Source: Methyloversatilis thermotolerans
Lineage (GTDB): Bacteria; Pseudomonadota; Gammaproteobacteria; Burkholderiales; Rhodocyclaceae
Assembly (NCBI RefSeq): GCF_000372885.1
Contig: NZ_KB889967.1
Span: 3,485,430-3,549,429 of the forward strand
Length of the DNA: 64,000 bases
Direction: 5' to 3'
In this document: positions 50,730-59,814 of the stretch, piece after piece
Layout of the letters: each line of letters opens with the position of its first letter
Position numbering within the stretch: the first letter of the stretch is position 1
The notes under the pieces: generated by a model
Database searches by the model: none
Told to the model about the DNA's origin: nothing
What the model saw: only the letters and a program-made list of their open reading frames with translations
Translations under genes and position numbers: made by a program

Positions 50730-50745
50730 TGGCACAGCGCATGCA
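50730..50745 (+). promoter_or_regulatory. sigma54 (-24/-12) promoter of the rnf operon
   Basis: TGGCACAGCGCATGCA has the complete -24 box and GC at 10 bp spacing. It ends only 25 bp before the rnfA ATG, so the leader is very short. Confidence 0.85.
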
Positions 50746-50770
50746 TTGCTCATCCTCGAAGGAGGTTGCG

Positions 50771-51355
50771 ATGCAAGAAGTGCTGATGACCCTGATCGGG
50801 CTGGTCCTGGTCAATAACGTGGTGCTGGTCCGCTTTCTCGGGCTGTGTCCGTTCATGGGCGTGTCGCGCAAGCTCGACAGCGCGCTCGGCATGGGCATGG
50901 CCACGACCTTCGTCATGACGCTGTCGGCGCTTGCCGCATGGGCGCTCGAGCATGCGCTGCTGCTGCCGTTCGACCTGACCTATCTGCGCATCCTGGCCTA
51001 CATCGTCGTGATTGCAGCGGTTGTGCAGTTTGTCGAGATGGTGATGCACAAGACGATGCCCGATCTGCATCGCGTGCTCGGCATCTACCTTCCCTTGATC
51101 ACCACCAATTGCGCCGTGCTCGGGGTGCCGCTGCTCAATGCGCAGAGCGGCAGCGGACTGGGAATGAGCGTGCTCGGCGGGTTCGGATCGGGCGTCGGAT
51201 TCACGCTGGTGATGACCCTGTTTGCCGGATTGCGCGAGAGGCTGGAGCGTGCCGGCGTGCCGGAAGCCTTCCGTGGGCCGCCCCTGGCTTTCATCACGGC
51301 AAGTCTGCTGGCACTGGCCTTCATGGGTTTCACCGGTCTGGTGCCGGCGCATTGA
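50771..51355 (+). CDS. rnfA: RnfA, membrane subunit of the Rnf complex
   Basis: A 194-residue protein with six predicted membrane spans. [20 protein letters not shown] and [15 protein letters not shown] are the family signatures, and the two cysteines can hold a membrane [2Fe-2S] site with RnfE. Rnf here drives reduction of low-potential ferredoxin or flavodoxin with ion motive force and NADH to supply nitrogenase. GGAGGTTGCG precedes the ATG. It is the first gene of a nif-regulated rnf operon. Confidence 0.94.
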   Translation: MQEVLMTLIGLVLVNNVVLVRFLGLCPFMGVSRKLDSALGMGMATTFVMTLSALAAWALEHALLLPFDLTYLRILAYIVVIAAVVQFVEMVMHKTMPDLHRVLGIYLPLITTNCAVLGVPLLNAQSGSGLGMSVLGGFGSGVGFTLVMTLFAGLRERLERAGVPEAFRGPPLAFITASLLALAFMGFTGLVPAH

Positions 51356-51395
51356 TGCGGAATGGCGTGTTCGAAGAAGCGGTTCTGAGGAGCGG

Positions 51396-51935
51396 ATGAT
51401 GGAGCAGATGATTACAGCGGTGGTCAGCCTGACTGCGATCGGGTCCGGGCTGGGCTGGATACTCGGTACCGCGGCGCGGCGCTTCGCGGTCGAGGGCGAC
51501 AGCCGGGTGAAGGAAGTCGAGGCCATGCTGCCGGCCGCCAATTGCGGCCAGTGCGGCTTTCCAGGCTGCGCCGGCGCGGCCGAGGCCATTGTCGCCGGTG
51601 ACGCGTCGCCGACCTGCTGTCCCCCGGGCGGCAAGGTGGTGGCGCTGGCCATCGCCACCCACCTCGGACTGACGCTCGAGGACGACGGCGTGGATGAGGG
51701 CCCACTGGTGGCGGTGGTCGAGGATGCGCTGTGCATAGGCTGCACCAAGTGCTACCGGCAGTGCCCCTCGGACGCCATCATCGGCGCGATGAAGCAACTT
51801 CACTATGTGTTCGCCGAGGCGTGCACCGGCTGCAACCAGTGCGTGGAGAAATGCCCCACCGGCGCCATTTCGCTGCAGTCGCTGCCGGCCACCGCGAGCA
51901 CCTGGGTCATGCCCAAACCCGCACTGGCAGCCTGA
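51396..51935 (+). CDS. rnfB: RnfB, Fe-S subunit of the Rnf complex
   Basis: A 179-residue subunit with an N-terminal membrane helix. A [4Fe-4S] motif C50-x2-C53-x4-C58 with C74 or C75 follows, then two ferredoxin-type motifs (CIGCTKCYRQCP and CTGCNQCVEKCP). It takes part in electron passage to the ferredoxin. The length is normal. GAGG lies before the double ATG, and 51399 is an alternative start. rnfC follows three bases after its stop. Confidence 0.94.
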   Translation: MMEQMITAVVSLTAIGSGLGWILGTAARRFAVEGDSRVKEVEAMLPAANCGQCGFPGCAGAAEAIVAGDASPTCCPPGGKVVALAIATHLGLTLEDDGVDEGPLVAVVEDALCIGCTKCYRQCPSDAIIGAMKQLHYVFAEACTGCNQCVEKCPTGAISLQSLPATASTWVMPKPALAA

Positions 51936-51937
51936 TC

Positions 51938-53422
51938 ATGGCTCATTTCGTCATACCGCCCATCCGCCACCTGCTTACCCGCTGGGGCATACATCCGGAC
52001 GCGCACAAGTTTCCGGCCGCCGATCTGGGCATCGTCGATGCCGGCCTGCCGCCGCTCATCGTGCTGCCGCTGGCGCAACAGGCCGGCGCGCCGGCCCGTC
52101 CTGTCGTCAAGGTGGGCGAACACGTGCTCAAGGGCCAGAGGGTTGCCGATCCGGCAGGCGCGATTTCCGCCGCGGTGCATGCATCGACCTCGGGTACGGT
52201 GATCGCCATCGGCGAGGCGCCGATGCCGCATCCTTCCGGTCTGCCCGGCCTGGCCATTTCGCTGCGGCCGGATGGCGAGGACCGGTGGGTGGAACTGCAC
52301 GGCGACCCCTATCCGATCCGGCTGGAACCGGCGGAGATTTCGCGCCGGGTGGCCGAAGCGGGCGTGGTCGGCATGGGCGGGGCGGCGTTTCCGGCGGCGG
52401 TGAAGCTCGCGCTGGGCCAGCGCAGCGCGATCGATACCGTCATCCTGAACGGCAGCGAGTGCGAACCCTATCTGTCCTGTGACGATCGCGTCATGCGCGA
52501 GAACGCCGCCGACATCATCGAAGGGTCCCGGCTCATCATGCGGGCCACCGGTGCGAAGCGCGTGCTCGTGGGCATAGAGGACAACAAGCCGGAAGCCATC
52601 GACGCGATGAAGGTGGCTGCCCACCCCTTCCCGGAAGTGTCGGTGGTGAAGATTCCCAGCCGCTACCCCATGGGTGCGGAGCGCCAGCTCATCTACACCC
52701 TGCTCGGTGTCGAGCCGCCCGCAGGCGGCCGGGCGGCCGACGTCGGTGTGGTGGTGCATAACGTCGGCACGGCCGCGGCGGTATGGCGTGCGCTGCGTTA
52801 CGGGGAGCCGTTGATTGAACGCGTCGTCACGGTTGCCGGCGGCGCCATCGCGTCGCCGCGCAATCTGAGGGCGCGTGTCGGTACGCCCTTGCAGTGGCTC
52901 ATCGATCGCGCGGGCGGCCTGAGCCGGCAGCCGGCACGCATGGTGGTCGGCGGACCGATGATGGGCGTGGCGGTCGGCGATCTGGACATTCCGATCGGCA
53001 AGGGCGCCAGTGGCGTGCTGGCGCTGACCCATGCCGAAGTGGGCGAACGCGAACCGAGCGCGTGCATACGTTGTGGAAGCTGTGTCAGCGCCTGTCCGGT
53101 CGGGCTGCTGCCGCTCGAAATGGCGAACCGCATCCATGCCGGCGAACTCGGACAGGCGGAGGACATCGGGCTGCGCGACTGTCTCACCTGCGGCGCCTGC
53201 GGCTACGTCTGTCCTTCGCGCATACCGCTGGTGCAGTACTTCATGCACGCGCGTGGCGAGCTGGTCGCGCTCGAGCGCGAGGGCAAGCGCCTGGATCGCG
53301 TGCGCGAACTGACCGAGGCGCGCAGCGGACGGCTGGAGCGCGAAGCGCGGGAGAAGGCCGAGGCGCAAGCCCGGCGCAAGGCCGAGCGCGCGGCGGCGGC
53401 GAAAAAGGAGACCGCGGCATGA
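51938..53422 (+). CDS. rnfC: RnfC, NADH/FMN-binding subunit of the Rnf complex
   Basis: A 494-residue peripheral subunit. The middle has the NADH/FMN-binding fold of the NuoF type (VVGMGGAAFPAAVKLALGQR, ILNGSECEPYLSCDDRVMRE), and two [4Fe-4S] motifs follow (CIRCGSCVSACPVG and CLTCGACGYVCPSR). The C-terminal 80 residues are a charged Glu/Arg/Ala-rich helix (EREAREKAEAQARRKAERAA), shorter than in enterobacteria. It overlaps rnfD by ATGA. Confidence 0.95.
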   Translation: MAHFVIPPIRHLLTRWGIHPDAHKFPAADLGIVDAGLPPLIVLPLAQQAGAPARPVVKVGEHVLKGQRVADPAGAISAAVHASTSGTVIAIGEAPMPHPSGLPGLAISLRPDGEDRWVELHGDPYPIRLEPAEISRRVAEAGVVGMGGAAFPAAVKLALGQRSAIDTVILNGSECEPYLSCDDRVMRENAADIIEGSRLIMRATGAKRVLVGIEDNKPEAIDAMKVAAHPFPEVSVVKIPSRYPMGAERQLIYTLLGVEPPAGGRAADVGVVVHNVGTAAAVWRALRYGEPLIERVVTVAGGAIASPRNLRARVGTPLQWLIDRAGGLSRQPARMVVGGPMMGVAVGDLDIPIGKGASGVLALTHAEVGEREPSACIRCGSCVSACPVGLLPLEMANRIHAGELGQAEDIGLRDCLTCGACGYVCPSRIPLVQYFMHARGELVALEREGKRLDRVRELTEARSGRLEREAREKAEAQARRKAERAAAAKKETAA

Positions 53423-54492
53423 ATGCGCCTGTCTATGCTTCGCCCCATGCGGTCACCACGCGGACCACGCGCCAGATCATGGGGATGGTCATGCTGGCGC
53501 TTGCGCCGGCGACCGTGGCCGGATTCTGGCAGTTCGGCTGGCCGGCGTTCTGCCTGTGGCTGGTGACGATACTGTCCTGCGTGACGTTCGAGGCCATCTG
53601 CCTGCAGATCGGCGGCCGGCGCGCCATGCCGGTGCTGCTTGACGGCTCCGCCGCCCTGACCGGGTGGCTGCTCGCGCTGTCGCTGCCGCCGTGGGCGCCC
53701 TGGTGGCTGGGCGTGCTCGGTGCGGCCATCGCCATCGTGATCGGCAAGCAGGTGTTCGGCGGCCTTGGATGCAATGTGTTCAATCCCGCCATGGTGGGCC
53801 GCACCGTGCTGCTGGTGTCGTTTCCGGTACTGATGACGCAGTGGGTGAATCCGCAGATGCTGGCCCAGGGCACCGACCTGTCGCTCGCCGTGCAGGTGGG
53901 GCTGGGCGGGGGCATTCCGGATGCCTATACCAGCGCATCCCTGCTCGGACATGTGAAGACGGATCTCGGCCGTGGCGTGCCCTTGCTCGAAGCGATGTCC
54001 GCATTCACACCGGGCCAGGGACTGGATGGATCGCGCGCCGGCAGCCTGGGGGAAACGGCATCGCTGCTGGTCGTGGCGGGCGGGCTGTTCCTGGTGGCCA
54101 AGCGCATCATCGGCCTGCGCATTCCGCTGGGATTCATCGCCGGGCTGTGCGTACCGGCAGCGATCGCGCATGCCAGCGCTCCCGATCATTTCCTGCCGCC
54201 GCTTGCGCATCTGCTGTCCGGGGGGGCCTTGCTGGGCGCCTTCTTCATCGCCACCGACTATGTGACGTCGCCCAGTTCGCCGGCGGGGCAATGGATATTC
54301 GCCATCGGCGCCGGCCTGCTCACCTGGCTCATCCGGAGCTGGGGAGGCTATCCCGAAGGCGTCGGCTTTGCGGTGCTGCTGATGAACGCCACCACGCCCC
54401 TGCTCGATCTGTGGGCCCGACCGCGCATCTTCGGCCGCAGTCTGACCGGGCGTTCGCTGCCGGCCCGCCGTCGCCAGGAGTTCATCCGATGA
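53419..54492 (+). CDS. rnfD: RnfD, flavinylated membrane subunit
   Basis: A 357-residue membrane protein with about nine hydrophobic spans, for example IMGMVMLALAPATVAGF and CVTFEAICLQIGGRRAMPVL. GKQVFGGLGCNVFNPAMVGR is the conserved segment of RnfD/NqrB proteins, in which a threonine carries FMN covalently. It lies between rnfC and rnfG with four-base overlaps on both sides. Confidence 0.93.
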   Translation: MNAPVYASPHAVTTRTTRQIMGMVMLALAPATVAGFWQFGWPAFCLWLVTILSCVTFEAICLQIGGRRAMPVLLDGSAALTGWLLALSLPPWAPWWLGVLGAAIAIVIGKQVFGGLGCNVFNPAMVGRTVLLVSFPVLMTQWVNPQMLAQGTDLSLAVQVGLGGGIPDAYTSASLLGHVKTDLGRGVPLLEAMSAFTPGQGLDGSRAGSLGETASLLVVAGGLFLVAKRIIGLRIPLGFIAGLCVPAAIAHASAPDHFLPPLAHLLSGGALLGAFFIATDYVTSPSSPAGQWIFAIGAGLLTWLIRSWGGYPEGVGFAVLLMNATTPLLDLWARPRIFGRSLTGRSLPARRRQEFIR

Positions 54493-55127
54493 GTGCGGAC
54501 AGACTGACATCGGCCCACTGGTATCCCGGGCTGTCGCTGGGCGTCGTGATGCTGGCGACCACCGCGATACTGGCGCTGGGCCAGGCGGGAACCGCGGACC
54601 GGATCGCGCAGGCGGTGGCCGACGACAGCCGCCAGCAGCTCGAACAGATACTGCCCGCTGGATATGCCGACAACAATCTGCTCGCCGATACGCTGACGCT
54701 CGCAGGACCCGACGGGCAGCCGCTCGTGGTGCACCGGGCGAGCAAGCAGGGTGTGTTGCGCGCGGTGCTGTACGAAATGAGCGGTCACGGCTATGGCGGC
54801 CGCATCGTGTTGCTGATGGCGGTGGACACCGATGGCCGCATCGTCGGCGTGCGTGTCACGCGTCATAACGAGACGCCGGGTCTGGGCGACAGGATCGAAG
54901 TGGCACGCAACGACTGGATACGCGCTTTCGATGGCAAGTCGCTGCAGCAGCCGACACCGGCGCACTGGTCGGTGAAGAAGGATGGCGGCGATTTCGACCA
55001 GTTCGCGGGCGCGACCATCACGCCGCGGGCCGTGGTGGGTATCGTGCGCCAGGGGCTGGAATTCTTTGTCGCGCATCGCGACGAGCTGCTCGGACAGACA
55101 GGCGGGCAACAGGAGAAGCGTTCATGA
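54489..55127 (+). CDS. rnfG: RnfG, FMN-carrying periplasmic-facing subunit
   Basis: A 212-residue subunit with one N-terminal membrane helix (YPGLSLGVVMLATTAILALG) and an FMN-binding domain. The flavin-attachment motif is in DQFAGATITPRAVVGIV, where the second threonine carries FMN in the family. The RHNETPGLGDRIE segment is typical. It overlaps rnfD and rnfE by four bases each. Confidence 0.93.
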   Translation: MSADRLTSAHWYPGLSLGVVMLATTAILALGQAGTADRIAQAVADDSRQQLEQILPAGYADNNLLADTLTLAGPDGQPLVVHRASKQGVLRAVLYEMSGHGYGGRIVLLMAVDTDGRIVGVRVTRHNETPGLGDRIEVARNDWIRAFDGKSLQQPTPAHWSVKKDGGDFDQFAGATITPRAVVGIVRQGLEFFVAHRDELLGQTGGQQEKRS

Positions 55128-55807
55128 GCGACTCACCTTCACTCAGGCACATCACGCGCGACGGCCTGTGGGACAACAATGTCGTGCTGGGCCAGATGCT
55201 GGGACTGTGCCCGACCATGGCGGTCACCAGCAGCGCGACCAATGGCCTGGGCATGGGACTGGCCACCACCGCGGTGCTGGTGCTGTCCAACGTGCTCATT
55301 TCCGCGCTGCGCGCATGGGTGGTCGACGCGGTGCGCATTCCGGTTTTCATCGTGCTCATCGCCGGTCTGGTCACGCTGGTCGATATCAGCATGAATGCCT
55401 GGTTCCACGACCTGTACAAGGTGCTCGGCATCTTCATCGCGCTCATCGTCGTGAACTGTGCCGTGCTCGGACGGGCCGAGGCCTTTGCGTCCAGGCACCC
55501 GGTGTCGCTCGCCGCATTGGACGGTCTGGTGACCGGCGTGGGCTTCACCGTGGCGCTGGTTGCCATGGGTGCGGTGCGCGAAATCACCGGGGCCGGCACG
55601 CTGTTCGCGAACGCGCATCTGCTGCTCGGCCAGCACTTCGCCTTTCTCGAGACAAAGGTGCTGCCGGCCGACACCGGCGCCCTGTACATGATCCTGCCGC
55701 CCGGGGGATTTCTGGTGCTGGGCCTGCTCATAGCCGGCCGGCGCTGGCTCCAGAAGCAGATCGACAAGCGCACCGCAGATGTCGCCGTAGCGGCTGCGGC
55801 GCACTGA
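55124..55807 (+). CDS. rnfE: RnfE, membrane subunit of the Rnf complex
   Basis: A 227-residue homologue of RnfA with six predicted membrane spans. GLWDNNVVLGQMLGLCPTMA and VVNCAVLGRAEAFASRHPVS hold the paired cysteine-containing signature. It follows the order rnfABCDGE, which is complete here. rnfH follows after 16 bp. Confidence 0.94.
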   Translation: MSDSPSLRHITRDGLWDNNVVLGQMLGLCPTMAVTSSATNGLGMGLATTAVLVLSNVLISALRAWVVDAVRIPVFIVLIAGLVTLVDISMNAWFHDLYKVLGIFIALIVVNCAVLGRAEAFASRHPVSLAALDGLVTGVGFTVALVAMGAVREITGAGTLFANAHLLLGQHFAFLETKVLPADTGALYMILPPGGFLVLGLLIAGRRWLQKQIDKRTADVAVAAAAH

Positions 55808-55823
55808 GGGGCGGGAGCGTGCG

Positions 55824-56108
55824 ATGAGGGTGGATATTGCCTATGCCGGGGTCAGCGACAAGGTGTGGCTGCAGGTCGAGGTGCCCGACGGCTGTACGGT
55901 TGCGGAAGGGATAGCGGCGTCAGGAATACTCGAACGCTGTCCGGAGATCGATCTGGACACCCAGAAGATCGGCGTATTCGGCAAGGCGGTGAAGAAGGAT
56001 GCACCGCTGCGGCCGGGCGACCGCGTGGAAATCTATCGCCCCATCATCTGCGACCCCGCCAAGGTCCCGCGCAAGAATGGCGCCGACGACGACGATGACG
56101 ATGACTGA
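55824..56108 (+). CDS. rnfH: RnfH-family ubiquitin-like small protein with poly-Asp tail
   Basis: A 94-residue RnfH/UPF0125-type protein of beta-grasp fold: VDIAYAGVSDKVWLQVEVPD, then GVFGKAVKKDAPLRPGDRVE and IYRPIICDPAK. It ends in seven aspartates encoded by GAC/GAT repeats. In the next frame these same bases give MTMTMTE, the start of the following gene, so the tail may serve overlap and regulation of translation. RnfH is often found beside rnf. Confidence 0.9.
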   Translation: MRVDIAYAGVSDKVWLQVEVPDGCTVAEGIAASGILERCPEIDLDTQKIGVFGKAVKKDAPLRPGDRVEIYRPIICDPAKVPRKNGADDDDDDD

Positions 56109-57720
56109 ACACGAGAGCGCGCTGCAGACCGTGCGCGACTATCACCGCCGGACCACCCACCGCTACGCCACCTATGCCGCCGGACCGGAAACGCTGGACT
56201 GGGATGCCCAGCCCGCGCCGTTCCGGCACTACGTCGGCGCGCCGCGCGTGCACCTGCCGCTGGCGACCGACGATGACAGCGACGTCGCCGCACGGCTGAG
56301 GCTGGACTGGCGCATGCTCGACACCGGGCTGCCGGCGCTGCCGGCCACGCTGGGGGCATTGGGCACCCTGCTGCATCTGGCTCTGGGCCTGACCGCCTGG
56401 AAGTCCACCGGGCCCGACCGCTGGGCGGTACGCGCCAATCCATCCAGCGGCAATCTGCATCCGGTCGAGGGCTGGGTGTTTGCCGTCGGCATGCCCGGCC
56501 TGGATGACGGCCTGTGGCACTACCTGCCGGAAACCCACGAGCTGGAACTGCGTGCATCGTTCGAGCCGGGTTGCGCCCCCGGGCTGCATGTGGCGCTCAG
56601 TTCCGTCATGTGGCGGGAGGCCTGGAAGTACGGCGAACGCGCCTTCCGCTACTGCCAGCTCGATACCGGTCATGCCGTGGCAGCGCTGCGCAATGCCGCC
56701 GCGGTGCTCGGCTGGTCGTTGAGCGCGCAGCCGGTGCGGGCGGACCTGCTTGCGTCCGCGCTCGGTCTGGATCGCCTGCCCGACTTTCCGGCACGACGCG
56801 ATCAGGCGACCGAGATCGAAGAGGCGGAACTTCTGCTCGGCGTCGGCGCGGGACAGCCCGCCGGGCCCTTGCCGGTACGCACCGTCCAGCGCTGGTACGG
56901 CACGGCCAGCACGATAGATCCGCATCCGATGTATCGCTGGCCGGTCATCGGCGAGATTGCCGAGGCGACACGCGAGGCCTTGCCTCCCGCCGAACTGCCC
57001 GTGCCGCCGAGGGAAGTCGATGCGCCGTGCGGCCGCTCGGTCGGCCATGTGCTGCTCGGGCGCCGCAGCGCGCAGCGTTTCGACGGTCGCCACGTCATGG
57101 CGCGCGAGGAATTCGACGGGATGATGCAGCGTATGCAGCCCTGTCGCGCGGCGCCCTGGGATGCGCTGCCCGACAGCAGTCGCATCGATCTGGTGCTGTT
57201 CATCCATCGCGTGGCCGGCGTCGAGTCCGGCGTGTACTTCCTGCCGCGGGGGCCGCTGGATGCAGGCGCGGGGCCGGCACTCGCGATGCATCATGCTCTG
57301 CCGCGCGTCGAGGGCCTGCAGTGCGACCTGCGCCTGCTGGCAACCATGAGCGCACCGGCACTGGCCCGCCTCGCGCGGAGCCTGCACTGCCATCAGGACA
57401 TCGCGTCCATGTCCTGCTTCTCGCTCGGCATGCTGGCCGAGTTCCAGGTCGAAATCGAACGCGCACCCTCGGCCTACCGCGCACTGCATCGCCAGGCCGG
57501 TTTGCTGGGCCAGATGCTGTACACCGAGGCGGAAGCACTGGGTCTGCGCGGCACCGGCATCGGCTGCTTCTTCGACGATGCGGTGCACGAGCTGCTGGGT
57601 CTGGAGGACGACGGCGTGCGCACGCTCTACCACTTCACGATAGGGCGCGCGATCGATGACGCGCGCATCGAAACCACGCCGGCCTATGCCGGCATCGCCA
57701 CGGAGGCCCTGGCCGCATGA
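56101..57720 (+). CDS. SagB-type nitroreductase-family oxidoreductase, two-domain
   Basis: A 539-residue flavin-dependent protein with two nitroreductase-like halves. The first holds AVRANPSSGNLHPVEGWVFA, a SagB/ThcOx signature, and AWKYGERAFRYCQLDTGHAV. The second holds GRRSAQRFDGRHVMAREEFD and TEAEALGLRGTGIGCFFDDA. The Cys/His-rich CHQDIASMSCFSLG is of interest. SagB enzymes oxidise azoline rings in peptide natural products, but no precursor or YcaO gene is near. Co-transcription with rnf suggests a redox role. The start at 56101 lies within the rnfH tail, and an ATG six bases earlier is possible. Confidence 0.82.
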   Translation: MTEHESALQTVRDYHRRTTHRYATYAAGPETLDWDAQPAPFRHYVGAPRVHLPLATDDDSDVAARLRLDWRMLDTGLPALPATLGALGTLLHLALGLTAWKSTGPDRWAVRANPSSGNLHPVEGWVFAVGMPGLDDGLWHYLPETHELELRASFEPGCAPGLHVALSSVMWREAWKYGERAFRYCQLDTGHAVAALRNAAAVLGWSLSAQPVRADLLASALGLDRLPDFPARRDQATEIEEAELLLGVGAGQPAGPLPVRTVQRWYGTASTIDPHPMYRWPVIGEIAEATREALPPAELPVPPREVDAPCGRSVGHVLLGRRSAQRFDGRHVMAREEFDGMMQRMQPCRAAPWDALPDSSRIDLVLFIHRVAGVESGVYFLPRGPLDAGAGPALAMHHALPRVEGLQCDLRLLATMSAPALARLARSLHCHQDIASMSCFSLGMLAEFQVEIERAPSAYRALHRQAGLLGQMLYTEAEALGLRGTGIGCFFDDAVHELLGLEDDGVRTLYHFTIGRAIDDARIETTPAYAGIATEALAA

Positions 57721-58526
57721 GCACCTCTTTCCAGCGAATCGCTGCCGATCAGGCTGCCGCTCTGATCAAGCGCAACCGCGCCGGCGATCTGCCGGGCCTG
57801 GCCATCTTTGACAGCCGCGATGCCGCCAGCTATGCACGCGCTCATGTCGATGGTGCCCAGCCGCTGTCCGATGCGGCGTTCTCCACCGCCTTGCAGAGCG
57901 TGCCGCGCTCGGTGCCGGTCATCGTCTATTGCTATCACGGCAACGCCAGCCAGGTGTGGGCGGAACGCTTCAGCGATTTCCGCTATCCGGAGGTGTACAG
58001 CGTCGACGGTGGCTATCCGGCGCTGGCCGGTGCTCTGGCGCGCGCCGATCAGCCGGCGGCGACGCCCCCCGCGCTGCCCGCCGATGCGTCGGACGCCTTG
58101 CGCAGCTTCATTGTCGAGCATGGATTTTCCGGCGCGGACCTCGATCAGCCAGTGGCCTATGGCCTGACGCCGCTGATGCGTGCCGCACTGGACGCGCGCG
58201 AGGACATTGCGGACGCGTTGCTGGCCGCCGGGGCTTCGGTCGCCTGTCGCAACAGCGATGGCAACAATGCGCTGTGGCTGGCCTGCGTCGGCGGCAGCAG
58301 CACCATCGTGCGCGCGCTGGCGGGTGCCGGCATCGATCTGGACAATCGCAACGATACGGGTGCCACCGCGCTCATGTACTGCGCGTCCAGCGGCAAGCAC
58401 GACATGCTGGCGCTGTTGCTGGACCTTGGCGCCGATCCGCTGCTGCGCACCGACGACGACTATCTGGCCGCCGATCTCGCCTCGACCGTCGAGTGCCTCA
58501 GGCTGCTGCGGCACACGGTGAGCTGA
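57717..58526 (+). CDS. rhodanese-ankyrin fusion protein
   Basis: A 269-residue protein. Residues 1-110 form a rhodanese domain with active cysteine C72 (IVYCYHGNASQVWAERF). From about residue 125 at least three ankyrin repeats follow (GLTPLMRAALDAREDIADAL, GNNALWLACVGGSSTIVRAL, GATALMYCASSGKHDMLALL). Fusions of this kind occur in nif clusters of Azotobacter and relatives, where a role in sulfur transfer is proposed. It overlaps the SagB-like gene by ATGA and ends the rnf operon. Confidence 0.88.
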   Translation: MSTSFQRIAADQAAALIKRNRAGDLPGLAIFDSRDAASYARAHVDGAQPLSDAAFSTALQSVPRSVPVIVYCYHGNASQVWAERFSDFRYPEVYSVDGGYPALAGALARADQPAATPPALPADASDALRSFIVEHGFSGADLDQPVAYGLTPLMRAALDAREDIADALLAAGASVACRNSDGNNALWLACVGGSSTIVRALAGAGIDLDNRNDTGATALMYCASSGKHDMLALLLDLGADPLLRTDDDYLAADLASTVECLRLLRHTVS

Positions 58527-58671
58527 ACCGCGCCTCCGTGGGTGGTCCGGCAGGAGCTAGGACCCTTCCTGGTCTTTCTTCGCGTGCCGCTGGATTTTCC
58601 TCGTCCCGCCCCGATATGCTCCGCAGGGTAGCGCCGCTCCTGTCGCGGCGCCGGTGACGCGGGAGAGCGCA

Positions 58672-59604
58672 GTGAGTGGATTGCTGGCCGAGTACGGCCT
58701 GTGGCTGGTGTTCGGCGTGGTGCTGGCGGAACAGCTCGGGCTGCCGATACCGGCCGTACCGCTGGTGATGCTGGCGGGCGCGCAGGCGGTGGACGATCCG
58801 ATCTACGGCGTGTTCGCGCTGCTGGTCGCGGTGTTCGCGTCGGCGCTCGGCGACATCGCCTGGTATGTGGCGGGGCGATTGCAGGGCCATCGCGTGCTGC
58901 GCTTGCTGTGCCGGATATCGCTGTCGCCGGACACCTGCGTGCGACAGAGCGAGTCCACGTTCACGCGCTACGGAATCGCCACCCTGGTGATTGCCAAGTT
59001 CGTGCCCGGGCTGTCCACCATCGCGCCGCCACTGGCTGGCGCGCTGGGCATGAAGCCGTCGGCCTTCATGCTGTTCAATACGCTGGGTGCGGTGCTGTGG
59101 GCCGGCGCGGCGCTGGTGCTGGGCCTGCTGTTCGCGCAGCAGATCGAGGCGGCGCTCGCCATGCTGGGCGAGCTGGGTGGCTATGCGGCGGCACTGCTTG
59201 CGCTGCTGCTGGCGCTCTACATAGCCTGGCGCTGGGTGGAACGGCAGAAGGCGATCCGCCAGTTGCAGTCCGAGCGCGTCGCGCCGGAAGAGCTGCTGGC
59301 CCTGCTCGGCAGCGGTGAGCCGGTGACGGTGGTCGATGTGCGCTCGGGGCTGATCGCCGATGCCCAGCCGGTCCGCATTCCGGGTGCGGTGCACATCGAA
59401 CTGGAGAAGCTGGACAAGCTGCTCGCCAGTCTGCCGCGCGAGGGCGCGCTCATCGTCTATTGCGCCTGCCCGAACGACGTGTCGGCGGTGCGTGCCACGC
59501 TCAAGCTGCATGCCGCAGGCCTGAGACATGCGCGTCCCTTGCGCGGTGGCATAGACGGCTGGCGTGCCGCCGGTTACCAGGTGGAAAGCTTCACCGCGGC
59601 CTGA
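58672..59604 (+). CDS. DedA-family membrane protein fused to a rhodanese domain
   Basis: A 310-residue protein. Residues 1 to about 195 are a DedA/SNARE-associated membrane domain with the conserved E-x-LGLPIPAVPLVMLAGA and FTRYGIATLVIAKFVPGLST motifs. Residues 205 to 310 form a rhodanese domain with the active cysteine in VYCACPNDVSAV and GGIDGWRAAG. The GTG at 58672 is chosen because GGGAG lies 7 bases before it, and an upstream GTG at 58654 is an alternative. It may act in lipid or ion transport with a sulfur link. It is not clearly tied to nif. Confidence 0.88.
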   Translation: MSGLLAEYGLWLVFGVVLAEQLGLPIPAVPLVMLAGAQAVDDPIYGVFALLVAVFASALGDIAWYVAGRLQGHRVLRLLCRISLSPDTCVRQSESTFTRYGIATLVIAKFVPGLSTIAPPLAGALGMKPSAFMLFNTLGAVLWAGAALVLGLLFAQQIEAALAMLGELGGYAAALLALLLALYIAWRWVERQKAIRQLQSERVAPEELLALLGSGEPVTVVDVRSGLIADAQPVRIPGAVHIELEKLDKLLASLPREGALIVYCACPNDVSAVRATLKLHAAGLRHARPLRGGIDGWRAAGYQVESFTAA

Positions 59605-59814
59605 TCAGCGCGCTCGGGCAGGCGACGCGATGTCGCGCCGGGGATAGCCTTCCGCGCGGATGCGCACCCACACAGCGCGCTTTTCGTCCGGCGTCATGAA
59701 CACCCAGTTGGCCACCTCCATGACGGTGCGGCCGCAGCCGCGGCACACATCGTCGAACAAGGTGGTGCAGATCGCGACGCAGGGCGTGTCCGCTTCCTCG
59801 TCGGCGCTGCTCAC
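59605..59814 (-). CDS. DUF1289-family small Cys-rich protein
   Basis: A 69-residue DUF1289 protein with the cysteine motif [20 protein letters not shown] and the tryptophan-containing W-V-F region typical of the family. It starts with GTG overlapping the talB stop (GTGA). The function is unknown, and the four cysteines probably bind metal. Confidence 0.88.
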   Translation of the reverse strand: MSSADEEADTPCVAICTTLFDDVCRGCGRTVMEVANWVFMTPDEKRAVWVRIRAEGYPRRDIASPARAR

